A stretch of DNA of 64,000 bases. It comes from Calonectria ilicicola (lineage: Eukaryota > Ascomycota > Sordariomycetes > Hypocreales > Nectriaceae). The DNA is taken from the NCBI GenBank assembly GCA_020809705.1, contig CP085829.1, positions 992,001-1,056,000 of the forward strand. The letters run 5' to 3'. Shown one piece after another: positions 47,401 to 57,800 of this stretch. The notes under the pieces are model-generated. The model searched no databases and was not told where the DNA came from. It saw nothing but the letters and a program-made list of their open reading frames with translations. The number at the start of each line of letters is the position of its first letter. Position 1 is the stretch's first letter. A program made the position numbers and the translations under genes.

Positions 47401-48760
47401 TCAGGCGCTCTCTAGCTTGGCAATAGCCTCGGTGACGCCATTGTAGCTCATGTTGAAGTCCATCTTGGAGAATCTCTCCTCCACCGGCATTTCACGAACC
47501 ATCTGCCTAGTGTCAGCCAGCACCTGCTTGGCCCTAGGCCTGCGAACGCTGTCGATCTTCTGGAGAATGGCTGGCACGTCATCGCGCGAGATGCCAGCGC
47601 GGAGCAGTCGGAAACTCTCCGCGTCCTCGACGGCCATGTTGCCGCCCTGGCCCTGCAGGACTGACATTGCATGTGCAGCGTCGCCAATAAGAATCGCGCG
47701 GCCTCTTGTCCAGGTTGGGAGAGCATCCATATCTTGGAGGTCCCAAGTCTTGAGGTCGTCACCAACCCTGTTTCAAATGTGGTTAGCGCGGTGCTTTCAG
47801 ATCCAGATGGGGAATTGATCATACTTGAGAAGCTCGACAACCTCTTCATTGTAATCTCCAAATAATTCCATCAATTCCTTGCGATCGGCTTCAGCATACC
47901 AAGACTGAACAGTGGTGCGTCGGTTCTCTCGCGTGGGGAAGTTGCATGCCACATTCATCATGTTGTAGTGGCGCAACGGGTACGTCGTGATGAATCTGGG
48001 CGTTCCGTCTTCAGCTTCAAGCAGCGAAATTCTGCCCTTGCCTGTGCTCGGCTCCCACCAATGAGGCAGCTTTCCACCGAGGACCTCTCGTGCCTTATCC
48101 GCAGTCACGGAGAGACGGAAACACGTCAGTCCCATTTTTTGAGGGTGATGGTCATCATTGCCCAGAACATGAGGTCGAAGACGCGAGTGAACTCCATCCG
48201 CGACTGTATTATTATACCAAGGTCAGTAAAGGAATCAAAAAGAAACGCTGGTTAAGGCTTCACGTACCAATCACCACATCTCCTACATCCGTCGTACCAT
48301 CTGCCAAAGTGACCACTCCAGACTCGGGATCAAGATGCACGCCACCGTTATGGAAAACTGTCTTGACAGGGTTTACATCAACCCCGAGCTCACTCGCAGG
48401 AGATGTTCCGAGACGAAAGAGCTCGTCCCGAAAGTCTGATCGCTTCATGGTGAGACTGTGAGCCCCATAGCGCCCGACAAAATCCACTTCGACATCAGAC
48501 TTGACCTTGCCATCTTTACTATACGACCGGTATCCAGAGCATTGCACTGCACCAGCGCGGTCGGCATTAAATCCGATGGTATTAAGGAGCTTTACTGAGT
48601 TGGGGAACAAGCTGATACCGTGTCCGCCAGTGGCTGCATCAACACCAGCTCGCTCATAAATAGTGACGTTATGGTTTTCGCGAATGAATCGAGCTGCGGC
48701 AAGGCCTGCAATGCCGCAACCAACAATAATGACATGAAGTTTGTCGTTGCTCGAAGCCAT
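47401..48760 (-). CDS. FAD-dependent monooxygenase (salicylate hydroxylase-like fold)
   Basis: This has three exons, 48760-48268, 48203-47825 and 47767-47401, with introns of 64 and 57 nt, and encodes 412 residues. The FAD-binding GxGxxG is at residues 14-19 (VGCGIAGLAAA), with the acidic ribose-binding residue in TIYER. The second FAD/NADPH motif VADGVHS is formed across intron 1. The FAD-phosphate motif GRAILIGDAAHAMSVLQGQGGNMAVEDAE is in exon 3. These three motifs in this order define the aromatic-hydroxylase (PHBH-type) flavoprotein family, which uses NAD(P)H and oxygen to hydroxylate small molecules. No other pathway gene lies next to it, so the substrate is unknown. A TATA-like box lies about 110 nt upstream. 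Confidence 0.92.
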
Positions 48761-49528
48761 GGTGTTGATTGATTGCTGTGAAATAAAGATGTGGTGATTG
48801 TTTTGTCTCTTTTCTTTGGGTGTTAATCAAGTCTAATCCTACCCAACAACAACTTGAATCCCAGGCCTTTTATATAATTCAATCATCCCAATCCAACGCC
48901 TATTGTCCGAATATTCTCTTTTTCATTTACTCTACAGCGGCAGGAGTTGATTGAAGCAATTCATCAACAATCCTCCCAAGTATCCACTACATCCGGATAT
49001 CCGGCCGTATTTCCAGTTCCACCTAGTGCCCATTGGATCGCGACATGTTTTTTCGGTCCCCAGCGTTGTCTTTTTCGGAAAAGATGTCTCAGATGTGTCC
49101 TGTGCCCTGTCTATTGATGCCGGTAAATCTGGGTCCATTAATCCCGCCGCCCCTCGGCCGAAGAAGTCGTGAAATGTCCGCCGGGCTTTAATAGACCGGT
49201 GTCGCACGGATCCCAATGCATACAATCCATGCTCTTGAACAATTGGCCTGGAGCAGCATTGCAACAATGCGGAAAGGAGCTGATCCGAAACAATTAGGTT
49301 CAAAAATTAAGTCCGACCAAGGTCTTGAATCATGATATTTTCTAAAAGTGAAATATCGGAAGGTAGTGGTGGATGAGGAGATTTATTGGTTTCTTGATAT
49401 GCGGGTCAAAATGAATGGTTAATCAACTTTCTACTTGTATTGATCAGTCCTAAATCACATAAAAATATAATACACTTGTTTTTAATGTCATTCTTTTACA
49501 TTATCGCATTTTTTCTGTGCGGATAGAT
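48761..49528. promoter_or_regulatory. Promoter of the FAD monooxygenase with TATA-like box, and 3' flank of the HET gene
   Basis: TATATAAAA lies on the minus strand at 48868-48876, about 108 nt before the ATG at 48760. The rest has no supported gene; two overlapping frames at 48932-49303 (minus) and 48951-49172 (plus) have no domains. An AT-rich tract lies at about 49320-49510. Confidence 0.4.
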
Positions 49529-51704
49529 TCAAACTAAATAAATTTTCTGTTCGGGCTGAGACGTAATAGCCTCCTTACACCTCGACGATCTCCAATCCTC
49601 AGAAACACACAGCCGGAAATAACCCACTCTTTCATACTGGTCGATTGGATTCGACTTGCGATTAATCAGAATCCCCTGAACTTCATAGCCGCGCGATGGC
49701 CCTTTCTTGCTGTTGTATACGTCAAGTAGTGGCAAGTAAAATTCCGTTGTGATACTGTTTAAATTTGTATCCCGGTTGTGATCCAGGATAATCTCGGGTT
49801 TAAATTTGACTAAATTGCAAATGCGACCTAGAATGGAAAGTCGTGCATCCACGGTCCACCTGTCATGTTGGAGAGTGCTCTTAATGTGAGTGACGGATGC
49901 AAGATGGTTGGTTCTTAGCTGAATCAGCTCCGAATGCGTGAACTGTAGACCAGTTTCACCCCCCCCCGCGGACGGATACCCACGACCATGTCGGCGCCGG
50001 AAACGACGGCCTAATCAGCTCTCTAACATCTTTGACGTTCCATAAAAGATTGACGATCATACAGTCCTTCCACAGGCCGGCCACAAACGTTCGACCCGAC
50101 CCTTGCTCGATAAAGTCTGCGACGCCTACAATGGCAGGAATCTTGTCCTTCTCCATAGTAAGATTCCGCCTTGAATAGCTCTCCACAATGCGGCACCAGC
50201 TTTTGTGAAACTCGATAACTTGCCTGGGTTCCATGCCTCCGGCATTTAGTAAAAGCTGGAACTCGCCACGCATTCCTGCCAGAGCCGACTTTCGCAAAAA
50301 TTTGTTGCGATACTTTTCTAAATTTTCGTAGTCGATTTCCTCTGTTGTCTCATACTTGGGCTCCAAGTTCCTAACCGGTCGGGATCCCGGGATCGAGGTC
50401 GTCATCATAATGATTCCCCCGGCCGTGGGCATAGGAATGGTTGAATACGCTTGATGCTGTGCTAACTCTTGCTCTGCGGCTTTGACTTCATCCGGCGAAG
50501 GCGATATTTTCTTCTTCCTTGTCACTCGTGGGTTTAAGAGGCGTTCTACTTCTCCCGAGTCTATAGAAGTGCCATCAACGCCAAGACCATCCTTATGAGA
50601 GTAAGTAACACCGTCGAGGTGTTTTTCCGACGCCCGTACTGTATTGCACTCAAAAAGTACAAATCCGTCGCAAAAGTGTAAGATACGGCGAGACAGTACC
50701 CGTTCCTGAAAGGTCCAGCCTCGTTGAGTTAGCGGCGCTGGTTCAACATATTTGTCAAATAACTCATCTAGCAGTGCTCTTTGACGATCTTCAAAGTCTT
50801 CCTTCCTGACAACAATCGCGCTACCCGCATTTCTCTGCACTATGATTTCATTTCCCGTTATTTGTTTGTTCTTTTCATAGTAACAGCCGCCATTGGCATC
50901 TTGAAAATTTTGGGGGAGACTGCTTATGGCAATGGAATGCATCATGGCTTTTTGCGTGCTACCCGTGAGCCTTGGTTCGATTTTTGTCTTTTCGGGCCAG
51001 CGGTGACTCAAAGTGGTATATTCCACATTTTTTAACATGGTCCATTTTGGTTTATTCACCAAACGTATCGTCGGGCTGCCAACTTTGCCGACTTCTAGCA
51101 AGCGGGTCGGTAAAAATTTCTTCACCTTTCGAAAATTCTCAGTTATACTACAGATTGGATGCTCCTTGTAGTTCTTTATCCATATTTGAGCAAGATTCAT
51201 CGTTGTTTCGGAATCAGTAGTTGTTGATACTTCACATGTGTGTGGCTTTGAGTCTTGGCGGATAATGTTAGCTGCATATCCAGACCATGAACTCGAACGC
51301 GTCATTTTCCTCGTACCTTTGATGATGCTGAGACTTTTTTCTCTTGGGTATTTATCGCCTAAAGTTTGTACGACTAATCGAAGGCCTGAGCCTTGTTTCT
51401 GGATTTCAACAAGGAAAGGGAGGGGTGCAGAAGGACGAAGTGGATTAATGAGCTCTTGCTCGTCCCAGAGACCCAAAATGAGGTGACAAAGCTGACATTG
51501 CTGGGCAGACTCGCGAAGTTCAGCGGCATAATGATATTTATGCTGCTCAATGCGCTCTACACTTGGTTCGCTGCGTAATTTCTGTCTCAATAGTTTCGAC
51601 TTGCTAACGATATCGCTGCAGACTGCACATAGCGACGCGATGCCAGTGGTACAGCCCTCAATACACGGAGTGTCAAGACTTGCTTTGAAGATTAGATCCT
51701 TCAT
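49529..51704 (-). pseudogene. HET-domain (heterokaryon incompatibility) gene with missing core and a frameshift
   Basis: The frame from the ATG at 51704 opens MKDLIFKASLDTPC, then CAVCSDIV and a typical HET-protein N-terminal region (AQQCQLCHLILGLW). The HET domain begins at YTTLSHRWPE and LPQNFQDA. It then jumps directly to NGGCY, omitting about 55 residues in which HET domains normally carry the RYLWIDSLCIxQD core. The second half has GWTFQERVLSRRILHF and ends APTWSWVSVRGGG. At a run of nine Gs (plus-strand Cs 49959-49967) the frame stops. One base fewer would continue it in frame through LSILGRICNLVKF and VQGILINRK to a stop at 49529. HET genes mediate allorecognition and cell death in fungi. 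Two lesions suggest a decaying copy; the second could be a sequencing error. Confidence 0.65.
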
Positions 51705-52515
51705 GATAAAAAAACGTATGCAGGAGAGTAATTTGGATTCTGATAGGTTCTGTTGGCTTTGGATGTACCATTTTGTCTGTTGGGGGAGGGTGATTCGTTG
51801 CGACAGCAGGCTGCAGCAGTGGGGTGACCGGCCATATTTCGGCAGTTTTGCATGGTAGTGAGTGAGCCTTGGGTTATTGAGTGCGTCAGCAAAGTCAACC
51901 ATTTGCGGCTGAATTGGTGCCGTTTGGGAGGGCTCGAGTGGATACACGACTCCTGTGATAAGTGTTGTTAACTCAACTAGGGCTTAAACCCGGCTAATCA
52001 GCAGCTATATCCGTAGTTTGAGCAATCCTCTTGAAGATGGGCATCATAATCAGTTTCTACTTCTTTCTACCAATAGGAGTTAGAGACAAGAAAGAATGTC
52101 GCTGCGTGTGCGGTAAAAACCATGACGATAGAGATGTTAAGGCTGTACAAATATTTCAGCCAAGGCAGATTTTATGCTGCGGCCTCAAAATTTGGCCCAC
52201 TTGCAGGCCAGATTCATCAACTTGCCCACTCCGCCCCACCAAGCAAGTGGCGGGAAGAACAGAGCCAGAAGACATTACCTCAGAACACCTAATGAATCAT
52301 CATTCATACTGGTCTGTGTTTAATCCACATTCTCTGCTAATAAAATATAGCTTTGGAGGCATTCCATCACAACTAAAGGATGCCACCCATGTCGACATTA
52401 TCTATTCATCATACTCAGTACATGGCGATAACACATCTTTCTCTCAGCATCTAACAAGTCTGTCAATCTATCTATCTCAGCTCAAGAGCCCTGCCCTATT
52501 GCTCTCCTCTTGTGG
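51705..52515. other. Intergenic region between the HET gene and the F-box gene
   Basis: This contains the likely promoter of the HET gene (up to about 52000). The frame at 52031-52606 (plus) runs into the F-box gene on the other strand and has no domain, so I do not call it. The region at 52100-52500 shows no other feature. Confidence 0.45.
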
Positions 52516-53967
52516 CTATCGAGGGCCAAATGACCGTGGCATATTTCCCTCGAACGATCCAGCCCATTTTGTCCATTCCTCCTTTGTCATAATCGGTTCA
52601 GGATAATCAATGATCATTCCTTGCCGGCCAAAATCGTCGCGCAATCTGCCCATCCGATCCCAAGGATACCCATCCCTTTTGGATAGTGGCTCTCCAGGAT
52701 TATAATCAAGAGTGATCCTTTCGAGAGACGATCTCCTTTCGAGAGCTTCTTGAGTAAAGCTTCGCACCCATGACTCTGCCTCGGGCCCAAAATCAGCCCA
52801 GATCGCTTTTGTAGAACTCGGCTCAAAGTTCAAGGTAAAGTGTTTGAGGCTAGGACTAAGCAGTCGTCTTGCATCCTCAATAGCACGGCCCGGGTTTTGA
52901 TGATAATATATGCTAAATCTTGAAATAGTGAGCTCCTCGAGAGCTTCAAAACCGCGTAGATCAATCACTTCGTCTCCAAAACGCCGGCCGACATCGCCCA
53001 GATTTAAACTTCGAAGAGTATCTTTATGCTTCAGAAGCATAGGACGGAATAATGAAAGCTCCAAGTTGAATTCCCGGAACCATATAGAGTCCGGATGGTA
53101 AGAATCAAAATGAAACTTGACTAGGTTTTTGGGCCACTTGAGCAACCTGGCAAGGGCCTCGGGAGATTCGCGGTATTCGAATAAAGAAATATCAGTAAGA
53201 TTCGCGCTTTCTGAATGCTAATAATTTACGTCAGCACTTCCGGTCAATAATTTCCCACAGAAGGAATGTTGTGACAAGTCAGCACCTACTTCACCATCGA
53301 GCTCTGCAGCTTCGTCGGCTATCTCGAGAACATTGCGAATGTTAAGCTTGGTCAGCGAAGGCGAGCAGAATACATCCATAATCTGTCGGGTATCAATGAA
53401 ATGTGCTCGAGTCAGATTTAAATGCTGTACGGCAGTCATGTTGTGTACCAAAAGCCGAACGCACTTATTGCGTTGATCACGATCCCCGAAAACACCTCCG
53501 CCCGCGATTGTGAGGTATTTGACATGAACCAGCCATCGGCCCAAATCACCAAAAATATCCAAGTAAACCTCGGGGAAACTTTCCTTCTCGACATTGATAT
53601 CGAGCCCCAAGGTGCGGCAGTGCCGCGCGAGCGATGGACTCTTTTGCAGGGCGCTATGCAGGCTTTGAATTTTCTTTGAAACCTCGGCCCCGTATAGTTG
53701 GATGTCATGGTAGAGTAGGGGTAACAGAATGCTGTAGAAGCGCTTGCAAACGCAGACGCATTTCAGGATAAGCCCCTGTACGTTTAAATCGGCGCCATTG
53801 AGTGTCGGGACCTCTGAAAATGCAAGTGTGAAAATACTCGTCAAGAGCTCATCGGGCAAACCGACAATAGAACACTTTGCATCGTCCACTTGTCTAGTGC
53901 TGTGGCCATCTTGTGAAACATCGGCGCTTAGGTCCTGACGAGAAGAATGCTTTGGCAACGGCGTCAT
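52516..53967 (-). CDS. F-box protein with LRR-like C-terminal region
   Basis: This has two exons, 53967-53290 and 53217-52516, with a 72-nt intron (GTAGGT...TTATTAG), and encodes 459 residues. After a polar N-terminus comes IVGLPDELLTSIFTLAFSEV, a clear F-box start. It is followed by CVCVCKRFYSILLPLLYHDIQL, the usual CxxFxxxxxPxLYxxI pattern of fungal F-box proteins. The rest has leucine-rich repeat-like pieces (VKYLTIAGG, VQHLNLTRAHF, SLTKLNIRNVLE, LRSLNLGDVG, LEELTISRFSIY, SLKHFTLNFEP). F-box proteins bind Skp1 and bring targets to SCF ubiquitin ligases, and the LRR part would choose the target. The ATG at 53967 is the first in frame; the open frame before it has no ATG. Confidence 0.85.
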
Positions 53968-54890
53968 TTTGAGTTGGAAATGTATAGTTACAGACAAATA
54001 TGGATGGGATCAACAGCTGTTGCAGGTTTTTGAATTGATGAGGTGGCGTTCAGGCCTCCAGCCGCCCGATTTGCCCACTGCCTTGGCACCAAAGTAGGCT
54101 AGCGTGCCCCCCAAGTGAGAAATTAGGGTGGCTCAACAGCTGCAGGAAAACATTATTATTTTAAATCCTGCCCAGTTTATGAATTTTATGAATCCTATAG
54201 AACAATGATAGTTGCTGGTGGCAGTATGGCTGATGGTGTAGACACCACGTGTCCCCGGAGGCCTCTCTCCCGCAGGTATTCAGGTCAACCTCATCATATA
54301 TTCTCCTAGCAAACCCAAAGCTACTCTAATTACTAAAACGAGATATGAATAAATTAACTCTAGTTGACTGCGCCATATCATGCTGTTGTATGGATTCATC
54401 AGGACGAATATTTCTGCAAGGCTCCAAAAGTTCGTTGCGTTTCAGAGGTCTTTTACCACTATTGTTCCACACGACTCTTCATGTTGATATTCATATCATG
54501 GATTCAAACTAGCTTGGGTTAGATAGAGAATAGAGGACATATTCACATAGCGGACAAGTTGTTGCGATAAATGAAGGCTGGCTAGATTAAACTATAAAAA
54601 TTAGATAGGCTGTTTCCTCTTTAGACTCTGAGGTTAACATTCTCAAGCCCTCCTTAATGATGGTAGGAATCAAATAATCCGAGATCCAAATCCAAATCCA
54701 AATCCACACTCGATGACAAATAAGAATACATGGAAAATCCCTTGTGACAAACAGAAAAGTTTTGAAAAATCCTAGATATGACGGCTAATGAGACAATTTA
54801 GAGATGGAAGAGTTTTAGACAGTAGTAGTAGTAATTGTAGGAAAATAGTAGTAGAGTTTTGATAGTGTTGATGATGACAGGTTAAGGAAA
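53968..54890. other. Intergenic region between the F-box and giant secreted protein genes
   Basis: No gene is seen. The stretch includes the 3' flank of the giant secreted protein gene on the right and the F-box promoter on the left. A tandem of AAATCC units at 54680-54702 (about three and a half copies) is present but short. Confidence 0.5.
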
Positions 54891-57800
54891 TTAGTGAGTC
54901 TTGCGGTGGTTCTTCTGAACGACGACCCGTGAGTGGGCCACGTTGTTGATCTCCTTGATGGCCTCGGTGAGCTTCTGGCTGGGTCCTTTGAGCTCGTCGA
55001 TATCGTCGGCCATCTTGGAGACGAACTTGTCGACAATACCAAGGAAACCACCAGAGCCGGATGTGCGCTTGGTGGTGTGATAGACGGGTTGCTCCGCGGG
55101 CTGATCCGCGGGTTGGGATCGGGGAACGAAGATCTTCTCGAAGGTGTCTCGCTTCCCGGTGCTGGGGCAGCTGCAAGGTGCGCCGCCAATGAGTGACTTG
55201 AGGGTTCCGGCATCGATCTTGGAGGGATCGATCTGAGTGGGGTCGAGGCCGAGGCCGCTGCCCAGAGTGTAAAGGAGAGGCCACAGGTTGGGTGGGATGC
55301 CGCCGTTGGCGGGTGCGGTGCTCGAAGGCTTGACAGAGCCAGTAGATGTGGCAGTGCCGGTAGGAGCGGTAGTAGAGACTGCGTTGTTGGCGCCAGAGGA
55401 AGAGACGCTGTTGTTGTTGCTGCCAGAAGCAGTGCTGGTAGGGGCGGGAGCACCAGTGGTAGAAGCTCCAGTACCAGCGCCAGCGCCGGTGGAAGAAGCA
55501 TTGGGTGCTCCAGTAGAAGTGGCTGCAGGGCCAGAGCCAGAGCCGGTAGAAGAGGCATTGGGACCGGAGCCAGCGCCAGTAGAGGAGGCGTTGGGTCCAG
55601 AGCCGGAGCCGGTAGAAGAAGCGTTGGGTCCAGAGCCAGAGCCGGTAGAAGAGGCACCAGAGCCTGCGCCAGTGCTTGAGGCATTAGGAGCGCCAGTAGC
55701 AGAGGGGCCGTTGCCGCCAGTGCCAGTAGAAGTGGGAACCGAGCCAGAGCCAGATCCAGTAGAAGCGTTAGGAGCGCCAGTAGATGTAGCGGCGGGACCA
55801 GTGCCAGCGCCAGTGCCAGTACCAGTGCCCGAGCCAGTGCCGGTGGGAAGAGTAGGGAAGCTGCCGCCAGGGCCGGTGTTGGCACTGGTCTGGCCGGGAA
55901 GGCTGGGGAAGGAAAGAGATGGGTTGTTGAACCAGTTGCCCAAGGGGCCCAGGAGACTTGCGAGGGCCGGGAAGCTGTCTTGGTTGTTGTTGTTTGTAGG
56001 GTTAGATGGGCTGGCGGTAGTTCCAGTAGGGTTACCGGTGCCAGTTCCAGTAGGGTTGTTGGTTCCAGTACCACCGGGGCTGGTGCCAGTTGGGTTACCA
56101 GTACCAGTTGGGTTACCAGTGCCGGTAGGGTTGCCAGTACCAGATGGGTTACCAGTGCCACCAGGGCTAGTGCCGGTAGGGTTACCGGTGCCAGATGGGT
56201 TACCAGTGCCACCAGGGCTTGTTCCAGTTGGGTTGCCGGTTGGGTTGCCAGTGCCTCCGGTACTCTGGCCAGGCAAGGTAGGGAATGAACTGCCAGAGCC
56301 AGTGCCGCTGGGGTTGGATGTGCCGCCAGGGCTTGTTCCAGTCGGGTTACCAGTTGGGTTACCGCCTGGGTTGGTTCCAGTTGGGTTACCAGTACCACCG
56401 GGGTTGGTACCAGTGGGGTTACCAGTCGGGTTACCGCCTGGGTTGGTTCCAGTTGGGTTGCCGGTTGGGTTGCCAGTGCCTCCGGTGCTCTGTCCAGGCA
56501 GGTTGGGGAAGCTGGAGCTGCCACCAGTGGGTAGGTTAGGGAAGCTAGAGCTTCCGCCAGTGGGGTTGGCTGGGTCGCCCTCAAGACCGACGGAGCCGTT
56601 AGGGCTGCTGGGGTTGGTACCAGTAGGGATACCAGTTCCTCCAGTAGTCTGGCCAGGAATGGTAGGGAAGCTAGAGCTTGCGCCAGAAGGCAGGTTGGGG
56701 AAGCCCGTGTTGGGGTTCGCAGGGTTACCAGTGCCAGTAGGGTTGCTGGTGCCTCCGGAGTTGGTACCAGTTGGGTTGCCAGTTGGGTTACCGGTTGGGT
56801 TACCAGTGCCTCCAGTGCTCTGGCCAGGCAAGGTGGGGAAGCTTGAACCTGAGCCCGAAGAGTTGCTTCCACCGGGGCTGGTTCCAGTTGGGTTTCCGGT
56901 AGGGTTACCAGTAGAACCACCAGGGTTGGTTCCAGTGGGATTGCCGGTAGGGTTACCGGTAGAACCACCGGGGTTGGTACCAGTGGGATTGCCAGTTGGG
57001 TTGCCGGTAGAACCACCGGGGTTGGTACCAGTGGGATTGCCAGTTGGGTTGCCAGTTGGGTTACCAGTGCCTCCAGTGCTCTGACCAGGCAAGGTTGGGA
57101 AGCTCGATCCTGAGCCCGAAGAGTTGCTACCGCCAGGGCTGGTTCCTGTCGGGTTACCAGTGGGGTTACCAGTAGAGCCACCGGGGTTGGTTCCAGTGGG
57201 ATTGCCGGTAGGGTTTCCAGTGCCTCCTGGGTTGGTGCCAGTTGGGTTGGAACCAGAACCTCCGCTAGTCTGACCAGGGAGAGTAGGGAAGCTGGAGGTT
57301 CCGCCAGAAGGCAAGTTGGGGAAGCTGGAGCTGGGGTTGGTAGGGTTGGCTGGGTCACCCTCAAGACCAACGGAACCGTTAGGGCTGCTGGGGTTGGTGC
57401 TAGTAGGGTTACCAGTACCTGCTGGGTTGGTGCCGGTTGGGTTGGAACCTGAGCCTCCAGTGGTTTGACCTGGAAGAGTAGGGAAGCTGCTTCCAGAGCC
57501 AGATGGGTTGGTTCCGCCAGGGCTGGTTCCAGTTGGGTTACCGGTAGGGTTGCCAGTACCACCTGGGTTGGTACCAGTAGGGTTACCAGTTCCGGCTGGG
57601 TTAGTACCGGTAGGGTTGCCAGTTGGGTTGCCAGTACCGCCAGGGCTTCCTCCACTAGTCTGGCCTGGCAGAGTAGGGAAGCTGGAGCTGCTACCGGAAG
57701 GCAAGTTGGGGAAGCTTGTGTTGGGGTTGGAAGGGCTGGTACTGCCAGTTCCAGTGGGGTTGCCGCCGGGGTTGGTACCAGTAGGATTGCCAGTGCCTCC

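Noticed and set aside
40961..48760. A possible secondary-metabolite cluster (TRI12-type pump, FAD monooxygenase)
   Set aside because: No core enzyme such as a PKS, NRPS or terpene synthase is present in the window, and a urea transporter separates the two genes.
52037..52606. A plus-strand frame of about 190 codons between the HET and F-box genes
   Set aside because: It runs into the F-box coding sequence on the other strand and shows no domain.
55288..57084. A 598-codon plus-strand frame (and others to 58884) opposite the giant secreted protein gene
   Set aside because: It is a mirror of the minus-strand repeats (Val/Pro/Gly/Leu repeats), with no domain and no independent promoter evidence.
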